This document shows positions 23,317 to 34,452 of a stretch of 40,043 nucleotides of DNA, one piece after another. The notes beneath the pieces were generated by a model. That model searched no databases, was not told where the DNA came from, and saw only the letters and a program-made list of their open reading frames with translations. This DNA comes from Minisyncoccota bacterium. Its GTDB lineage: Bacteria > Patescibacteriota > Minisyncoccia > Phycocordibacterales > UBA9973. The translations under genes and the position numbers were made by a program. The stretch covers positions 1 to 40,043 of the forward strand of contig JAGOQI010000006.1 of the NCBI GenBank assembly GCA_017991515.1, read 5' to 3'. Numbering within the stretch: position 1 is the first letter of the stretch; each line of letters starts with the position of its first letter.

Positions 23317-23598
23317 TTATTCTCCTATAACCTTTGGTACTTGTACAAAACCATCTTTATGTAGTGGTGCTGCTTCGACAAGGTCATAAACACTTTCAAT
23401 AGGTGCTACTACATCTTCGCGTGCTACATTTTTTTGAGTAAATTTCTTTTCATCAGAATCAGAGAGTTCAACCTTTTGGATAGTATCAATAAAACCAACG
23501 ATATTAGATATATCTTTTGCCAACTGTTCCTTTTCCTCTTCCGGCACTGTCAGACGGGCCAAATGAGCTAAGTGGTCTAGAGTTTTTGCGTCGATCAT
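23317..23598 (-). CDS. gatC: Asp-tRNA(Asn)/Glu-tRNA(Gln) amidotransferase subunit C
   Basis: 93 residues, normal size. Small subunit that wraps around GatA and stabilises the complex. It shows the family pattern DHLAHLARLTVPEEE near the start, then the DISNIVGFIDTIQKVELSD segment and a C-terminal stretch with LHKDGFVQVPKVIG. It is the first gene of gatC-gatA. A TGC-TATATT box is six bases before the ATG and overlaps the end of ligA. Confidence 0.92.
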   Translation of the reverse strand: MIDAKTLDHLAHLARLTVPEEEKEQLAKDISNIVGFIDTIQKVELSDSDEKKFTQKNVAREDVVAPIESVYDLVEAAPLHKDGFVQVPKVIGE

Positions 23599-23604
23599 TG
23601 TCTA

Positions 23605-26123
<2,519 letters not shown>

Positions 26124-26124
<1 letters not shown>

Positions 26125-26747
26125 TATGGTGTCCAATTAGTTAAAAGCACTGACTGAGTGAGAGACTTTGTGACCGATCCATTTAGCCATGTTATTGTCC
26201 CTGTAACGATAACTTGGTCAGGGTTCGTTGCAGATTCTGATACTTTTATAGTTCTATTAAAAGATGTTTGATAAGGAGATGAAACAGATGAGAAAGGATA
26301 AGAAGCACTGTAACCATAAAATTCATTATCTGGATAATACAAAATAGAAGGACAAGTACCTGAGCACTGCTTGATAGCTGGAGATATAGAATATGGGTCA
26401 ACAATACAGCCGTATTGATTGAAACAACCAGAGTTAACACCTCCTGTTTGATTGCCATTAACATCTACCTTGAGAGTATCTTGCCAGTTTTGGAAAGATA
26501 AACCTCCAATAACTGAAGTATCTCGAGTATTACGAACATATTCTAAGGATTCTTGAAGAAGATTATTGGCAACTATTTGATTTCTAGCATAACGAACAGA
26601 ATAAAATCCGCCAGCAGCCAACGAAAGAAGCCCTCCTATAGACATAGTCAAAATAAATACGGCAACAATCACTTCAACTAGGGTAAAACCCCCACTTCGC
26701 TGAAGCTTCGCGGGATAAACTTTTTGGTTGTAAAATAGATTTTTCAT
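26124..26747 (-). CDS. Type IV prepilin-like protein (PilV/PulG-type minor pilin)
   Basis: 207 residues. The leader ends in SGG, then FTLVEVIVAVFILTMSIGGL: prepilin peptidase cut after glycine, glutamate at +5, long hydrophobic helix. The exported part contains several cysteines (GCFNQYGCIVD and KQCSGTCPS) likely forming disulfides and has a beta-rich end. It is probably a low-abundance pilin of the pilus tip. The leader is long (20 residues) because of a GC-rich stretch encoding PAKLQRSGG. It lies three bases downstream of the preceding minor pilin and overlaps the PilX-like gene. Confidence 0.8.
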
Positions 26748-26750
26748 ATA

Positions 26751-27332
26751 TTATTCACTCGCTCTCTCAGAGATATAAGTTTGTACAGCAAAAGGAGAAA
26801 CGACATTATTTGCTGAGGCTTCCCCTGAAATAAACATTTGTACAGATGTCTGAATATCATCTGAAGAACTAGCTCCATCTACATAAAATAATAATTTCTT
26901 TATATCTATTTCAGGTGCGGTCAAAGAAATCCAGTTACTCCAAACTCCCGACTCTTGCAACCTCTTTTGTACTGCACCTTTCCCGTTTGAATGGAAACCT
27001 AGCCTATACTCAACGAGCTGCTCCGTCCCAAGAGTTGAGGCAACCAATAAATAACTATTTTGTCCCTGGTCAGAGAAAATACAGTTTGGATTGCCAGAGG
27101 TATTGAAAGATCCTCCACAAACAACAGAGTTTGCTGTACGAACAGTTCTAGACATACTCTCTATGGCAAATGTTAAGTTGTCTAAAACACTACGCATTGC
27201 CTGAACTTTTCTTGAAGCGCTATTTACTGTATACAAAGAACCAACAGCTGCGAGAACTACTATTGTAAATATCATGAGTGAGACCATCACTTCAACTAGG
27301 GTAAAACCTGATTGTTGTTTTTTATGTTTCAT
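26751..27332 (-). CDS. Type IV prepilin-like protein (PilW/PulJ-type minor pilin)
   Basis: 193 residues from the ATG at 27332, which gives a proper short leader MKHKKQQSG before FTLVEVMVSLMIFTIVVLAA. A start at 27365 would overlap the previous gene and add an untypical leader. The exported part is beta-rich, with AIESMSRTVRTANSVVCGGS near the helix end as in PilW/PulJ-like minor pilins. It is the third in a run of four pilin-like genes served by pilD upstream. Function: pilus initiation or tip complex, by family and position. Confidence 0.8.
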   Translation of the reverse strand: MKHKKQQSGFTLVEVMVSLMIFTIVVLAAVGSLYTVNSASRKVQAMRSVLDNLTFAIESMSRTVRTANSVVCGGSFNTSGNPNCIFSDQGQNSYLLVASTLGTEQLVEYRLGFHSNGKGAVQKRLQESGVWSNWISLTAPEIDIKKLLFYVDGASSSDDIQTSVQMFISGEASANNVVSPFAVQTYISERASE

Positions 27333-27334
27333 AT

Positions 27335-27982
27335 TTATTCTACATTTATCTGTCCAGTATTCCAAACTGAGACAGTCCTGATTAATCCTTTTGCTGATCT
27401 TAATTTAATCTTTGCATATGAAGGTATTTGAGTTGTACAAACATCTTGACTACTTGGAATAAGACAAATTATAGCGTCTGGGCTAGGACGACGAAATGTG
27501 ATGACAACACTACCTGTAGTTTGAGAACCTAAAACATCAGTCTCTATTTCTATTATCGAATCCGAACTATTAATAGAGATACTTTCTATACATTCAGCTC
27601 CTTCTGACGGAGAGCCACATGTGCCATTGGAGTCATACTTTTTATTTGGAGTACTTTGTCCAGATGGGATAATATCAGCAAAAGATATAAACCTTTTTGA
27701 ATTAGGTGAAAAAGTATCAATATTGGGTTCTAAAGAAAAAACTATACCGTAAGCTGGATACTGAGCAGTTCCCCCCGGACTAATACCTCTTACACTAGTT
27801 GCAAAAGTTTGAGATTTTCGAATACTAAGAGCTATATCTTGAGAAAGATTTCTTATAGAAACATTTGTACTAAAATCAGAATAGTTAAAAAGTAAAACAG
27901 AAGAAACAACAGCAAAAATACCAATAACTACTATAAGTTCGATAAGTGTGACACCGGATTGTTTGTTGTGTTTTTTTACCAT
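27335..27982 (-). CDS. Type IV prepilin-like protein (GspH/FimT-type minor pilin)
   Basis: 215 residues. Leader MVKKHNKQSG, then VTLIELIVVIGIFAVVSS: the cleaved protein starts with valine instead of phenylalanine, with glutamate at +5 kept. NLSQDIALSIRKSQTFATSVRG after the helix is the conserved GspH/FimT word. Two cysteine pairs lie in the C-terminal half. The ATG overlaps the end of pilD by 7 bases, so the pilD-minor pilin genes are translationally coupled. Confidence 0.82.
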   Translation of the reverse strand: MVKKHNKQSGVTLIELIVVIGIFAVVSSVLLFNYSDFSTNVSIRNLSQDIALSIRKSQTFATSVRGISPGGTAQYPAYGIVFSLEPNIDTFSPNSKRFISFADIIPSGQSTPNKKYDSNGTCGSPSEGAECIESISINSSDSIIEIETDVLGSQTTGSVVITFRRPSPDAIICLIPSSQDVCTTQIPSYAKIKLRSAKGLIRTVSVWNTGQINVE

Positions 27983-28761
27983 ATTGGGAAAAGACTTTGG
28001 AGAGTAACTCCAAAGATACTTACAATAAATACAGCGACGATAAGAAAAGGTGCAAAAGCCACTTCGCTTTTTATACTAGCTTTTGAAGAAGCCATAAGTA
28101 AAAGTCCAACTATAGCTCCCAACCAAAAAGATAAGAAAAATACCGCTAAAGACCCAGCTAGTCCGAGTAACCAACCTATACCAAGAGTAAGTTTAACATC
28201 ACCAAATCCCATAGCTCTGCCTTTAGAAAAGAACCACAAAAAGAAAAATGGTGCAGATAATGCAGGTCCAGCCAAAAGACTTGGTATCAATGAACTATCA
28301 AAAGTAAATGCATGTCTCCAAAAAACACTAATAAGAGAAACAATTATAAAAGGATAGACTATTTTGTCAGGAATAATCTTGTGCTTAATATCATAAGCTA
28401 AGATAACTATCAAAAGAGAAGCTACAGTAGCTGAGCCCAAGAAAGAAACAATCCCCACAAAATTAAAACCTAGAGATAAAATTATCTTTGTATATAAAAT
28501 AATAAATGTAAGAGCAGTGACGAGCTCTACTACTGGATACTGAAATGAAATAGGGTTCTTACATGTTTTACACTTCCCTCTAAGATGTAAAAAAGAGAGA
28601 ACAGGAATAAGTTCATACCAAGCTAAAGTATTACTACACCTTGCACATTTAGATCTACCTTTTGCAACACTTCTACCAGTGTTTAATCGCAAAATAACAA
28701 CATTAAGAAAACTTCCGATAATAAGTCCTAGACCAAAAACAATAATCGGTAAAAAAATCAT
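27976..28761 (-). CDS. pilD: Prepilin peptidase/N-methyltransferase PilD
   Basis: 261 residues, eight or so membrane helices. Cleaves the leader from prepilins and methylates the new N-terminus. The N-terminal methylase part has GSFLNVVILRL and the zinc tetracysteine (KCARC, then KCKTC). The aspartate protease residues are in AYDIKHKIIPD and GFGDVK, both intact. It heads the minor pilin operon, with a TGA-TATAAT box six bases before the ATG. Its substrates are the pilin-like proteins around it. Confidence 0.95.
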   Translation of the reverse strand: MIFLPIIVFGLGLIIGSFLNVVILRLNTGRSVAKGRSKCARCSNTLAWYELIPVLSFLHLRGKCKTCKNPISFQYPVVELVTALTFIILYTKIILSLGFNFVGIVSFLGSATVASLLIVILAYDIKHKIIPDKIVYPFIIVSLISVFWRHAFTFDSSLIPSLLAGPALSAPFFFLWFFSKGRAMGFGDVKLTLGIGWLLGLAGSLAVFFLSFWLGAIVGLLLMASSKASIKSEVAFAPFLIVAVFIVSIFGVTLQSLFPIW

Positions 28762-28767
28762 GTCTTT

Positions 28768-28776
28768 ATTATATCA
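28768..28776 (-). promoter_or_regulatory. Extended -10 promoter of pilD and minor pilins, leaderless geometry
   Basis: TGA-TATAAT on the minus strand, six bases before the ATG at 28761. Confidence 0.65.
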
Positions 28777-28798
28777 CGCACAAAGACCTAATAAAATA

Positions 28799-29326
28799 CT
28801 AAAGAGTGTTACAAAGTGCAGTATTTGTATCTATAACACCAGTCTTAACAGACGGGTCACCGTTTTGTGAACCTTGTCCATACATACCATTGTAAGCAGC
28901 ATTAGAGTTCCCATCTACAACAGTTCCTGTGTTTACAGAATCTATACAAAAATAATCATTAGTACTTTTTAATTTAACCACAATACCAAATGTTTTTGGT
29001 GAACTAAAACAAACAACATGATCAACACCTCTATCAAGTTTCATTTGATTTACAGCAAGAGTAACAACTGGTTCAGAGAAAAGACCAATTGTACAATCAT
29101 TACTAAGAGGGATACTTTGATCTGGACCATAACTTCCCCCACCTGTGCCATCAAAATAAAGCTGTGCTTGAGTACGAACAGTTAACATATTTGCCTGAAT
29201 AGCTTTGTCTATTGCTTTATTTTTAGCTGAAGTTAAAGATGCAATAGTAATAGCTATAAGAGTAACAACAATAATAATAACAATCATAAGTTCTATTAAT
29301 GTGAATCCCTTATTTTTTTGTTCCAT
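28799..29326 (-). CDS. Type IV prepilin-like protein
   Basis: 175 residues from the ATG at 29326; the earlier ATG at 29341 would overlap the -10 box. Leader MEQKNKG, then FTLIELMIVIIIVVTLIAIT. The stretch SLTSAKNKAIDKAIQANMLT after the helix resembles the major pilin next door, so the two probably arose by duplication. Four cysteines in the C-terminal part (DCTIG, VVCFS, YFCID, TALC) could form the usual D-region disulfide. It has its own leaderless-type promoter and is separated from the major pilin by a strong terminator, so its level is set independently. Confidence 0.82.
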   Translation of the reverse strand: MEQKNKGFTLIELMIVIIIVVTLIAITIASLTSAKNKAIDKAIQANMLTVRTQAQLYFDGTGGGSYGPDQSIPLSNDCTIGLFSEPVVTLAVNQMKLDRGVDHVVCFSSPKTFGIVVKLKSTNDYFCIDSVNTGTVVDGNSNAAYNGMYGQGSQNGDPSVKTGVIDTNTALCNTL

Positions 29327-29332
29327 TGTTAA

Positions 29333-29338
29333 ATTATA
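29333..29338 (-). promoter_or_regulatory. -10 box of the second pilin gene, leaderless geometry
   Basis: TATAAT on the minus strand, then TTAACA, then ATG at 29326. The box directly follows the terminator of the major pilin gene. Confidence 0.6.
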
Positions 29339-29343
29339 CATTA

Positions 29344-29382
29344 ATAAACAAAAAAACCACAGAATGTGGTTTTTTTGTTTAT
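29344..29382 (-). terminator. Strong terminator of the major pilin gene
   Basis: An 18-base perfect stem with CCACA/TGTGG at the tip, flanked by seven A-T pairs and a T-run on the minus strand. It lies 21 bases after the pilin stop. Confidence 0.85.
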
Positions 29383-29403
29383 AAAGAAATATCTTTTAAA
29401 GAT

Positions 29404-29883
29404 TTAGATACAAACAAAACCACCTGTAGCTAAAGGTGTTGTTGTTTCTTTAGAAGCTCCTGTTGAGTCTACACAACTATATGTAGTTGCTGAAGGAGAT
29501 TTAAGTTTAACTGAAGCTGCCCATGCTGTACTAGAAGCATTACAGTTAGCAGTTAAGGCTGTCTGAACTGCGCCATTAATAACAATAGTACCAGTTCCAG
29601 CTGCTGTTGAAGCTGCTTGAACATTAGCACCAATTCCTGCTGCTCCACCAACTACACCATTAGTACATACACTAGTATATGTATTTGGAGCAACTGTATT
29701 TGAATCATAGAAAAGCTCTGCTTGTGCACGAGCATTTGCTAGGTTTGCTTTAATAGCTGCATCAGCTCCTTTTGAACGAGCTGAATTAAGTGATGCAAGC
29801 ACCACTGAAGCTAGTATTCCGATAATTGCGATCACCACCAACAATTCGATGAGGGTAAAACCGCTTTGTGAATTCTTTTTCAT
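29404..29883 (-). CDS. Major type IV pilin
   Basis: 159 residues. Leader MKKNSQSG, then FTLIELLVVIAIIGILASVV, the classic class-a pilin helix with E5. SARSKGADAAIKANLANARA continues the long helix. The exported domain is rich in Ala/Thr/Ser/Gly and has three or four cysteines (VCTNG, ANCNA, YSCVD, FVCI) for the D-region loop. Its own promoter, structured 70-base leader and strong terminator make it the likely main structural subunit. It sits between pilC and the minor pilins. Confidence 0.85.
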   Translation of the reverse strand: MKKNSQSGFTLIELLVVIAIIGILASVVLASLNSARSKGADAAIKANLANARAQAELFYDSNTVAPNTYTSVCTNGVVGGAAGIGANVQAASTAAGTGTIVINGAVQTALTANCNASSTAWAASVKLKSPSATTYSCVDSTGASKETTTPLATGGFVCI

Positions 29884-29921
29884 AACAATTTAATTTTAAT
29901 TAAAAATAATATTTGAATCTT

Positions 29922-29952
29922 AATAATCGATTATTACAAATTCCTTTGTAAT
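29922..29952 (-). promoter_or_regulatory. Structured leader of the major pilin mRNA
   Basis: ATTACAAA pairs with TTTGTAAT around four bases, and the adjoining 14-base palindrome AATAATCGATTATT (29922-29935) gives an alternative fold that shares bases with it. Both lie in the first third of the 5' leader. Confidence 0.5.
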
Positions 29953-29959
29953 TAGATTA

Positions 29960-29990
29960 ATTATATCATAAGTCCTCTTAGAATACGCAA
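29960..29990 (-). promoter_or_regulatory. Promoter of the major pilin gene
   Basis: TTGCGT (29990-29985), 19 bases, TATAAT (29965-29960) with a TGA extension. The start is expected near 29953, about 70 bases before the ATG. Confidence 0.65.
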
Positions 29991-30003
29991 GTGGATAAAG
30001 GTT

Positions 30004-31209
30004 TTATTGAATTCCTCCGGCAATATTGTAGATAGGCACCAAGACAGAGACCAAGAGTAGTCCAACACCTAAACCAAGAGAGATAATCATAAAAGGTTCA
30101 ATAAGTCCAACAAGAGTGTCTACTGCTTCATCAACTTCTCGTTTATAAAACTTTGCCAACATTTTCAATATTTGCCCCATAGAACCAGTTTCCTCTCCTA
30201 CTCTTATGATTTGAGGCATGATTTTTGGTATTTCCTCGTGTATTTCAAGAGACTGAGAAAAGCTTTTACCTGCTTTAACTGCAAGCATAGATTCGTTGAG
30301 TATGGCTTGGTAACGCTTGTTTCCTACAACATTACTAGTGATTTCAATAGCTCTAACTATAGGAATACCTGAGGAGAGCATGGTATCCATGTTATCAGCA
30401 ATACGAGCTAGATATATTTTTTTGAAAAGTGTTCCGACAACAGGCACGCTCAGCTTTACTTCATCTATAAGTTTCTTACCTTTCTTAGAACGAGCAAGTC
30501 TAAATATATAAATACCAAGAACAACAAAGAAAATAAGGAAGAAAATACCATAGTTAACCAGAAAATCACTAATCCATAAAACTATTTTTGTATAAAATGG
30601 CACCTCTTGCCCACTTTCTAAAATAATACCTGAGAGTTTAGGGACAACTACTGTAAACATCAATACCATAACGATGATAAAAATACTTATAACGAATGCT
30701 GGATAAACTAAAGCATGTTTTGTTTTTGAGGTAAGAGCATATTGACGATCGAGGTAATCTGCTAAATATTCAAATACCTGGGTCAGTTTACCTGATTCTT
30801 CACCTGCCTTTACCATGTTTATATAAAAATCAGAAAAAATGTCTGGATGTTTTGATAACGCCCCAGCAATAGAAGCTCCAGCTTGTAGATCTGAAACTAT
30901 TTGATTCATTTTTCTAGATAGAAGTTTGTTTTCTGTATTGGCGGCAAGTAAAGAGAATGCTTTCAAAGCTGAGACTTGAGCTTCAAAGAGCGTCGACATT
31001 TGTCTTGAAAGAATAACTATTTCTTTCATTGGTACTTTTTCAAAAATAGTTATTTCGAACCATTTTTTTGCTTCCTCTTCGCTTTTAACAGAAGTTACAA
31101 TCAACCCTCTTCTTTGAAGACCTGAGATAGCCAAGTCCCGACTAACAGCCTCGATGACACCATCTCGTTTTTCTCCTTTGTCTGTTACTGCTGTATATCT
31201 AAAATTCAT
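30004..31209 (-). CDS. pilC: Type IV pilus inner-membrane platform protein PilC
   Basis: 401 residues, usual length. GspF-type platform with two repeated cytoplasmic domains and three membrane helices. Signatures: FRYTAVTDKGEKRDGVIEA at the start, RQMSTLFEAQVS, then AGEESGKLTQVFEYLADYLD, and the repeat GEETGSMGQILKMLAKFYKREVD. PilC connects the PilB/PilT motors to the growing pilus. The start follows the pilT stop by one base. Confidence 0.95.
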   Translation of the reverse strand: MNFRYTAVTDKGEKRDGVIEAVSRDLAISGLQRRGLIVTSVKSEEEAKKWFEITIFEKVPMKEIVILSRQMSTLFEAQVSALKAFSLLAANTENKLLSRKMNQIVSDLQAGASIAGALSKHPDIFSDFYINMVKAGEESGKLTQVFEYLADYLDRQYALTSKTKHALVYPAFVISIFIIVMVLMFTVVVPKLSGIILESGQEVPFYTKIVLWISDFLVNYGIFFLIFFVVLGIYIFRLARSKKGKKLIDEVKLSVPVVGTLFKKIYLARIADNMDTMLSSGIPIVRAIEITSNVVGNKRYQAILNESMLAVKAGKSFSQSLEIHEEIPKIMPQIIRVGEETGSMGQILKMLAKFYKREVDEAVDTLVGLIEPFMIISLGLGVGLLLVSVLVPIYNIAGGIQ

Positions 31210-31210
31210 A

Positions 31211-32269
31211 TTATAAAAGTCTCTCTAAATTTTTAGGATTTGTCGAATAAGCAAAAGCGTTCTCGACTGTTATCTCTCCTGCTCTTACAAGTTCAACTAA
31301 AGATCTATTCATATCTATCATACCTTGTTCAAACCCTGTTTCAATAACAGTATCTATTTCATGAGTTCGCGCCTCTCGAATAAGATTTGAAATAGCGTTG
31401 TTGTTTATCATAAGTTCATAAGCTGGAACTCTTCCACCTGATATTCTTGGTATCAATCTTTGTGAAAAAACTCCAATCAAAGAAGAAGCTAGTTGTATTC
31501 TTATTTGATCTTGCTGTGTTGCTGGAAACGAATCAATAATACGGTCAATAGTCTGAGAGGCTGTATTGGTGTGAAGAGTTGATAGAACAAGGTGTCCTGT
31601 TTCAGCAGCAGTAACAGCAGTACCAATAGTTTCTGTGTTTCGCATCTCTCCTATCAAAATAACATTAACATCTTGTCTAAAAGCACTCTTTAGTGCATCT
31701 GAAAAATCAGGTGCATCTATACCTATTTCTCTTTGATCTATAATCGCCTTTTTTTGTTCATAAACATATTCAATAGGATCTTCAATAGTTAATATATGAG
31801 CTTGTTTTTCTTCATTAATAAGACTAACCATAGAGGCCATTGTTGCACTTTTACCTTGTCCAACAGGACCAACAACCAAAAAGAACCCTTGTCTTTTTCT
31901 AGCAAATTCAGCAAGAGAAGCTGGTAAGTTTAACTCTGCTAATGTTTTAACATGAGGAACAAGACGCAAGACAACAGCAAATTTACCTTGTTGGATAAAG
32001 GCATTTCCTCTAAGTCTGTTTGTAGACTTATAGTCATAAGAGAAATCAATCCCTTGAGATTTTATGAAATTGTTATATTGATCATCTGAAAATATTGTTT
32101 TCAATATGCCCTCTAGATCGTTTTGAGTTAACTCTTTTCTAGACATTAAAAAGATAAGCTCTCCATTTACTCTAACAGCAGGAAATCTATCGACAGAAAG
32201 ATGGAGATCAGAACCATCTTCTCTTATCAAGGTTTCTATTAAATCTTCAAATAAAGCTTTATATTCCAT
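31211..32269 (-). CDS. pilT: Type IV pilus twitching/retraction ATPase PilT
   Basis: 352 residues. Hexameric ATPase that pulls pilus subunits back into the membrane. Walker A is GPVGQGKSAT (about 134-143), with glutamine where most have serine. The Asp box is TIEDPIEYV, Walker B VILIGEMRN, the His box GHLVLSTLHTN, and the retraction-specific word appears as NAISNLIREARTHEID, close to the AIRNLIRE motif. Overlaps the response regulator gene by 11 bases. Its presence means the pili retract, as needed for twitching or DNA uptake. Confidence 0.95.
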   Translation of the reverse strand: MEYKALFEDLIETLIREDGSDLHLSVDRFPAVRVNGELIFLMSRKELTQNDLEGILKTIFSDDQYNNFIKSQGIDFSYDYKSTNRLRGNAFIQQGKFAVVLRLVPHVKTLAELNLPASLAEFARKRQGFFLVVGPVGQGKSATMASMVSLINEEKQAHILTIEDPIEYVYEQKKAIIDQREIGIDAPDFSDALKSAFRQDVNVILIGEMRNTETIGTAVTAAETGHLVLSTLHTNTASQTIDRIIDSFPATQQDQIRIQLASSLIGVFSQRLIPRISGGRVPAYELMINNNAISNLIREARTHEIDTVIETGFEQGMIDMNRSLVELVRAGEITVENAFAYSTNPKNLERLL

Positions 32270-32660
32270 GTTCTTTTAAGACCTTATTTACATGAGTGAC
32301 TACCTCACTAGGTGTACTATTGGCTTTTACTATATAACTTGCCGCTCCTAAATCTTTACCTTTGGCAATATCTTCTTCTTGTCCCAAATTTGTAAGATAT
32401 ATTTTTAATGTCTTTGGGATAAGATTTTCTTTATTAATATTATCCAGCATTTCAAAACCATCAGTCACTGGCATAACTACATCAAAAAGGCATACATCTG
32501 GAACTAAACCGTCATGAAGTTTTTGCATAACTTCAGACGCATTCATAGCAGTCTCCACATCATAGCCTGATTGAGAAAATCGCATAGCGTACATATCGAG
32601 CAAAAACGAATCATCATCTACTATTAAAACTTTTGTTTTTTTAACCTCGGCGTTATCCAT
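32259..32660 (-). CDS. Single-domain response regulator (CheY-like) in the pilus operon
   Basis: 133 residues, receiver domain only. Acidic triad DDD at 15-17, phospho-acceptor D60 in CLFDVVMP, the threonine of YLTN and the lysine of YIVKANS are all present, so it should be phosphorylatable. No output domain or histidine kinase is nearby. Between pilB and pilT, and overlapping pilT, it probably adjusts the extension and retraction motors, as PilG/PilH do in Pseudomonas; that role is inference. A TATAAT box sits 8 bases before the ATG, so it may start its own transcript with pilT and pilC. Confidence 0.88.
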   Translation of the reverse strand: MDNAEVKKTKVLIVDDDSFLLDMYAMRFSQSGYDVETAMNASEVMQKLHDGLVPDVCLFDVVMPVTDGFEMLDNINKENLIPKTLKIYLTNLGQEEDIAKGKDLGAASYIVKANSTPSEVVTHVNKVLKEHGI

Positions 32661-32694
32661 GTCTATATATTATACCGCTCCTTTACTAAAGAGC

Positions 32695-34431
32695 CTAGTT
32701 AAAACTAAAAACTTCTTGCATTAAAATATCCCCTTCTAGTGCCTTCATCAAAGCATCTTCTCTCAGTGTTAACATACCTTTGTTTCGACATAGCTTATAA
32801 AGCTCAGGCTCAACAGGATTCTTTAGTATTTGTTCTTGAATATCTCTATCAACCTTAAACATCTCAAAAACAGCAACTCTACCACGAAGACCTGATGGAG
32901 ACTCTGAAGTAGGTTTTACTTCATACATAAAATCAGGAATAGTTAGTTTATCTGCATACTTTTTATCCAAATCTTCAAATTGTTTTCTGATCAGTTCTCT
33001 AGTTATTTCATCCATTGGGATTTTATGACGAGCCTTTGGATCTACCTTGCGAACCAGTCTTTGGGCCATAGCTAAAATAAGTGTTGGAGCAATAAGATAC
33101 GGATCTACTCCCATATCAACCAATCGAGGAACAATACCAATAGCTGAGTTGGTGTGGATAGTAGAGAGCACTAAGTGACCAGTAAGAGCAGCTTGAATAG
33201 CCAACTGTGCTGTTTCTTTATCTCGAATCTCTCCCACCATTATAATATTTGGGTCTTGTCGCAAAATAGATCTAAGTCCTGAGGCAAAAGTATAACCTAT
33301 CTCTGGCATAACCTGAGATTGAGTCACTCCTTCTATTTGATACTCAACAGGATCTTCAAGAGAGACAACATTACTTCCCTCTTTGTCCACTTGGTTTAAC
33401 ATAGAATATAGCGTTGTACTTTTTCCAGAACCTGTTGGTCCGGAGATGAGTATAAGCCCGTAAGGTCTAGTAATGGCATCTTTAATCATATCTAGATTTT
33501 CTTTTGTTAAATCAAGATCTTCTAGTGACTTAACACCTTTTTCTGAATCCAAGATACGCATCACAACTTTTTCTCCGTAATAAGCTGGGAATGTCGAGAT
33601 ACGAAATTCTATTTTTCTACCATCTAGAACAGTAGCAAAAGAACCGTCTTGTGGTTTCCTTTTTTCATCTAGTCGGAGCTTGGCTAAAATCTTTATACGA
33701 GCGACTATTCCATCAAAAGAAGTTAAAGGTAAGACAAGAGTCTTGTGTAAAACACCATCTAAACGATATCTTACTTGTACCTTTTCTCCTGTATTTTCAA
33801 TATGGATATCAGAAGCATTGCCTTCTACTGCGTGGTTGATGATAACAGCAACAATCTTAATGATTGGCGCATCTTCAACAATTTTTTCTTGATCTAAAAG
33901 TTGAGGCTTTGATGAATCTTGATTTTTAGAATTTTTTTTAGAAATAAGACTTAATTCTTCTTCTATTTCACTATCGAGCTCTACGAGAGCATTGCTTACT
34001 TCTTGAGAAACAGCTTTGTAGTTCTCAGCCACAGCGACAAAATCAGAATAAGAAATAAGAAAAACCTTAAACGGAATACTCAGCTTTACTGAAATAAATT
34101 GCAAAGCATTCATTCCTTCTATATTTTCTGGTTCAGTTACCCCGATAGATAAAACACCATCAGAAAAAGCTATAGGGACAAATTTGTAATGCCTAGCTGA
34201 TTCTTCAGAAATATAATTAACTACTTCATAAGGAACATCCCTAGTAGTTATTTTTTGATAAGGAATTTTATAAAAAGAAGCCTTGGATTGAGTTAAGCTA
34301 TCCTCAGATATACCAACAGAAAGTATTGCATTGGTTAGGTTGCCTTCAAACTTAGTGTCGACTTCTGCAAGCACTTTATTGTACTGCAGTTCAGTAATAA
34401 TATTTTGTGATAATAGAAAGTCTAAAAACAT
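32695..34431 (-). CDS. pilB: Type IV pilus extension ATPase PilB
   Basis: 578 residues. GspE/PilB motor that drives pilus assembly. A MshEN-type N-terminal domain (about 1-140) and linker come first, then Walker A ISGPTGSGKSTTLYSML, Asp box SLEDPVEYQIEGVTQ, Walker B NIIMVGEIRDKETA and His box GHLVLSTIHTN. The four cysteines that usually bind zinc after QRLVRK are absent: the region reads VRKVDPKARHKIPMDE and there are no CxxC pairs before GLRGRVAVFE. TATACT lies seven bases before the ATG. A 7-base hairpin follows the stop (about 32676-32693). Confidence 0.94.
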   Translation of the reverse strand: MFLDFLLSQNIITELQYNKVLAEVDTKFEGNLTNAILSVGISEDSLTQSKASFYKIPYQKITTRDVPYEVVNYISEESARHYKFVPIAFSDGVLSIGVTEPENIEGMNALQFISVKLSIPFKVFLISYSDFVAVAENYKAVSQEVSNALVELDSEIEEELSLISKKNSKNQDSSKPQLLDQEKIVEDAPIIKIVAVIINHAVEGNASDIHIENTGEKVQVRYRLDGVLHKTLVLPLTSFDGIVARIKILAKLRLDEKRKPQDGSFATVLDGRKIEFRISTFPAYYGEKVVMRILDSEKGVKSLEDLDLTKENLDMIKDAITRPYGLILISGPTGSGKSTTLYSMLNQVDKEGSNVVSLEDPVEYQIEGVTQSQVMPEIGYTFASGLRSILRQDPNIIMVGEIRDKETAQLAIQAALTGHLVLSTIHTNSAIGIVPRLVDMGVDPYLIAPTLILAMAQRLVRKVDPKARHKIPMDEITRELIRKQFEDLDKKYADKLTIPDFMYEVKPTSESPSGLRGRVAVFEMFKVDRDIQEQILKNPVEPELYKLCRNKGMLTLREDALMKALEGDILMQEVFSFN

Positions 34432-34452
34432 TACTATAAGTATACTCTAAAT

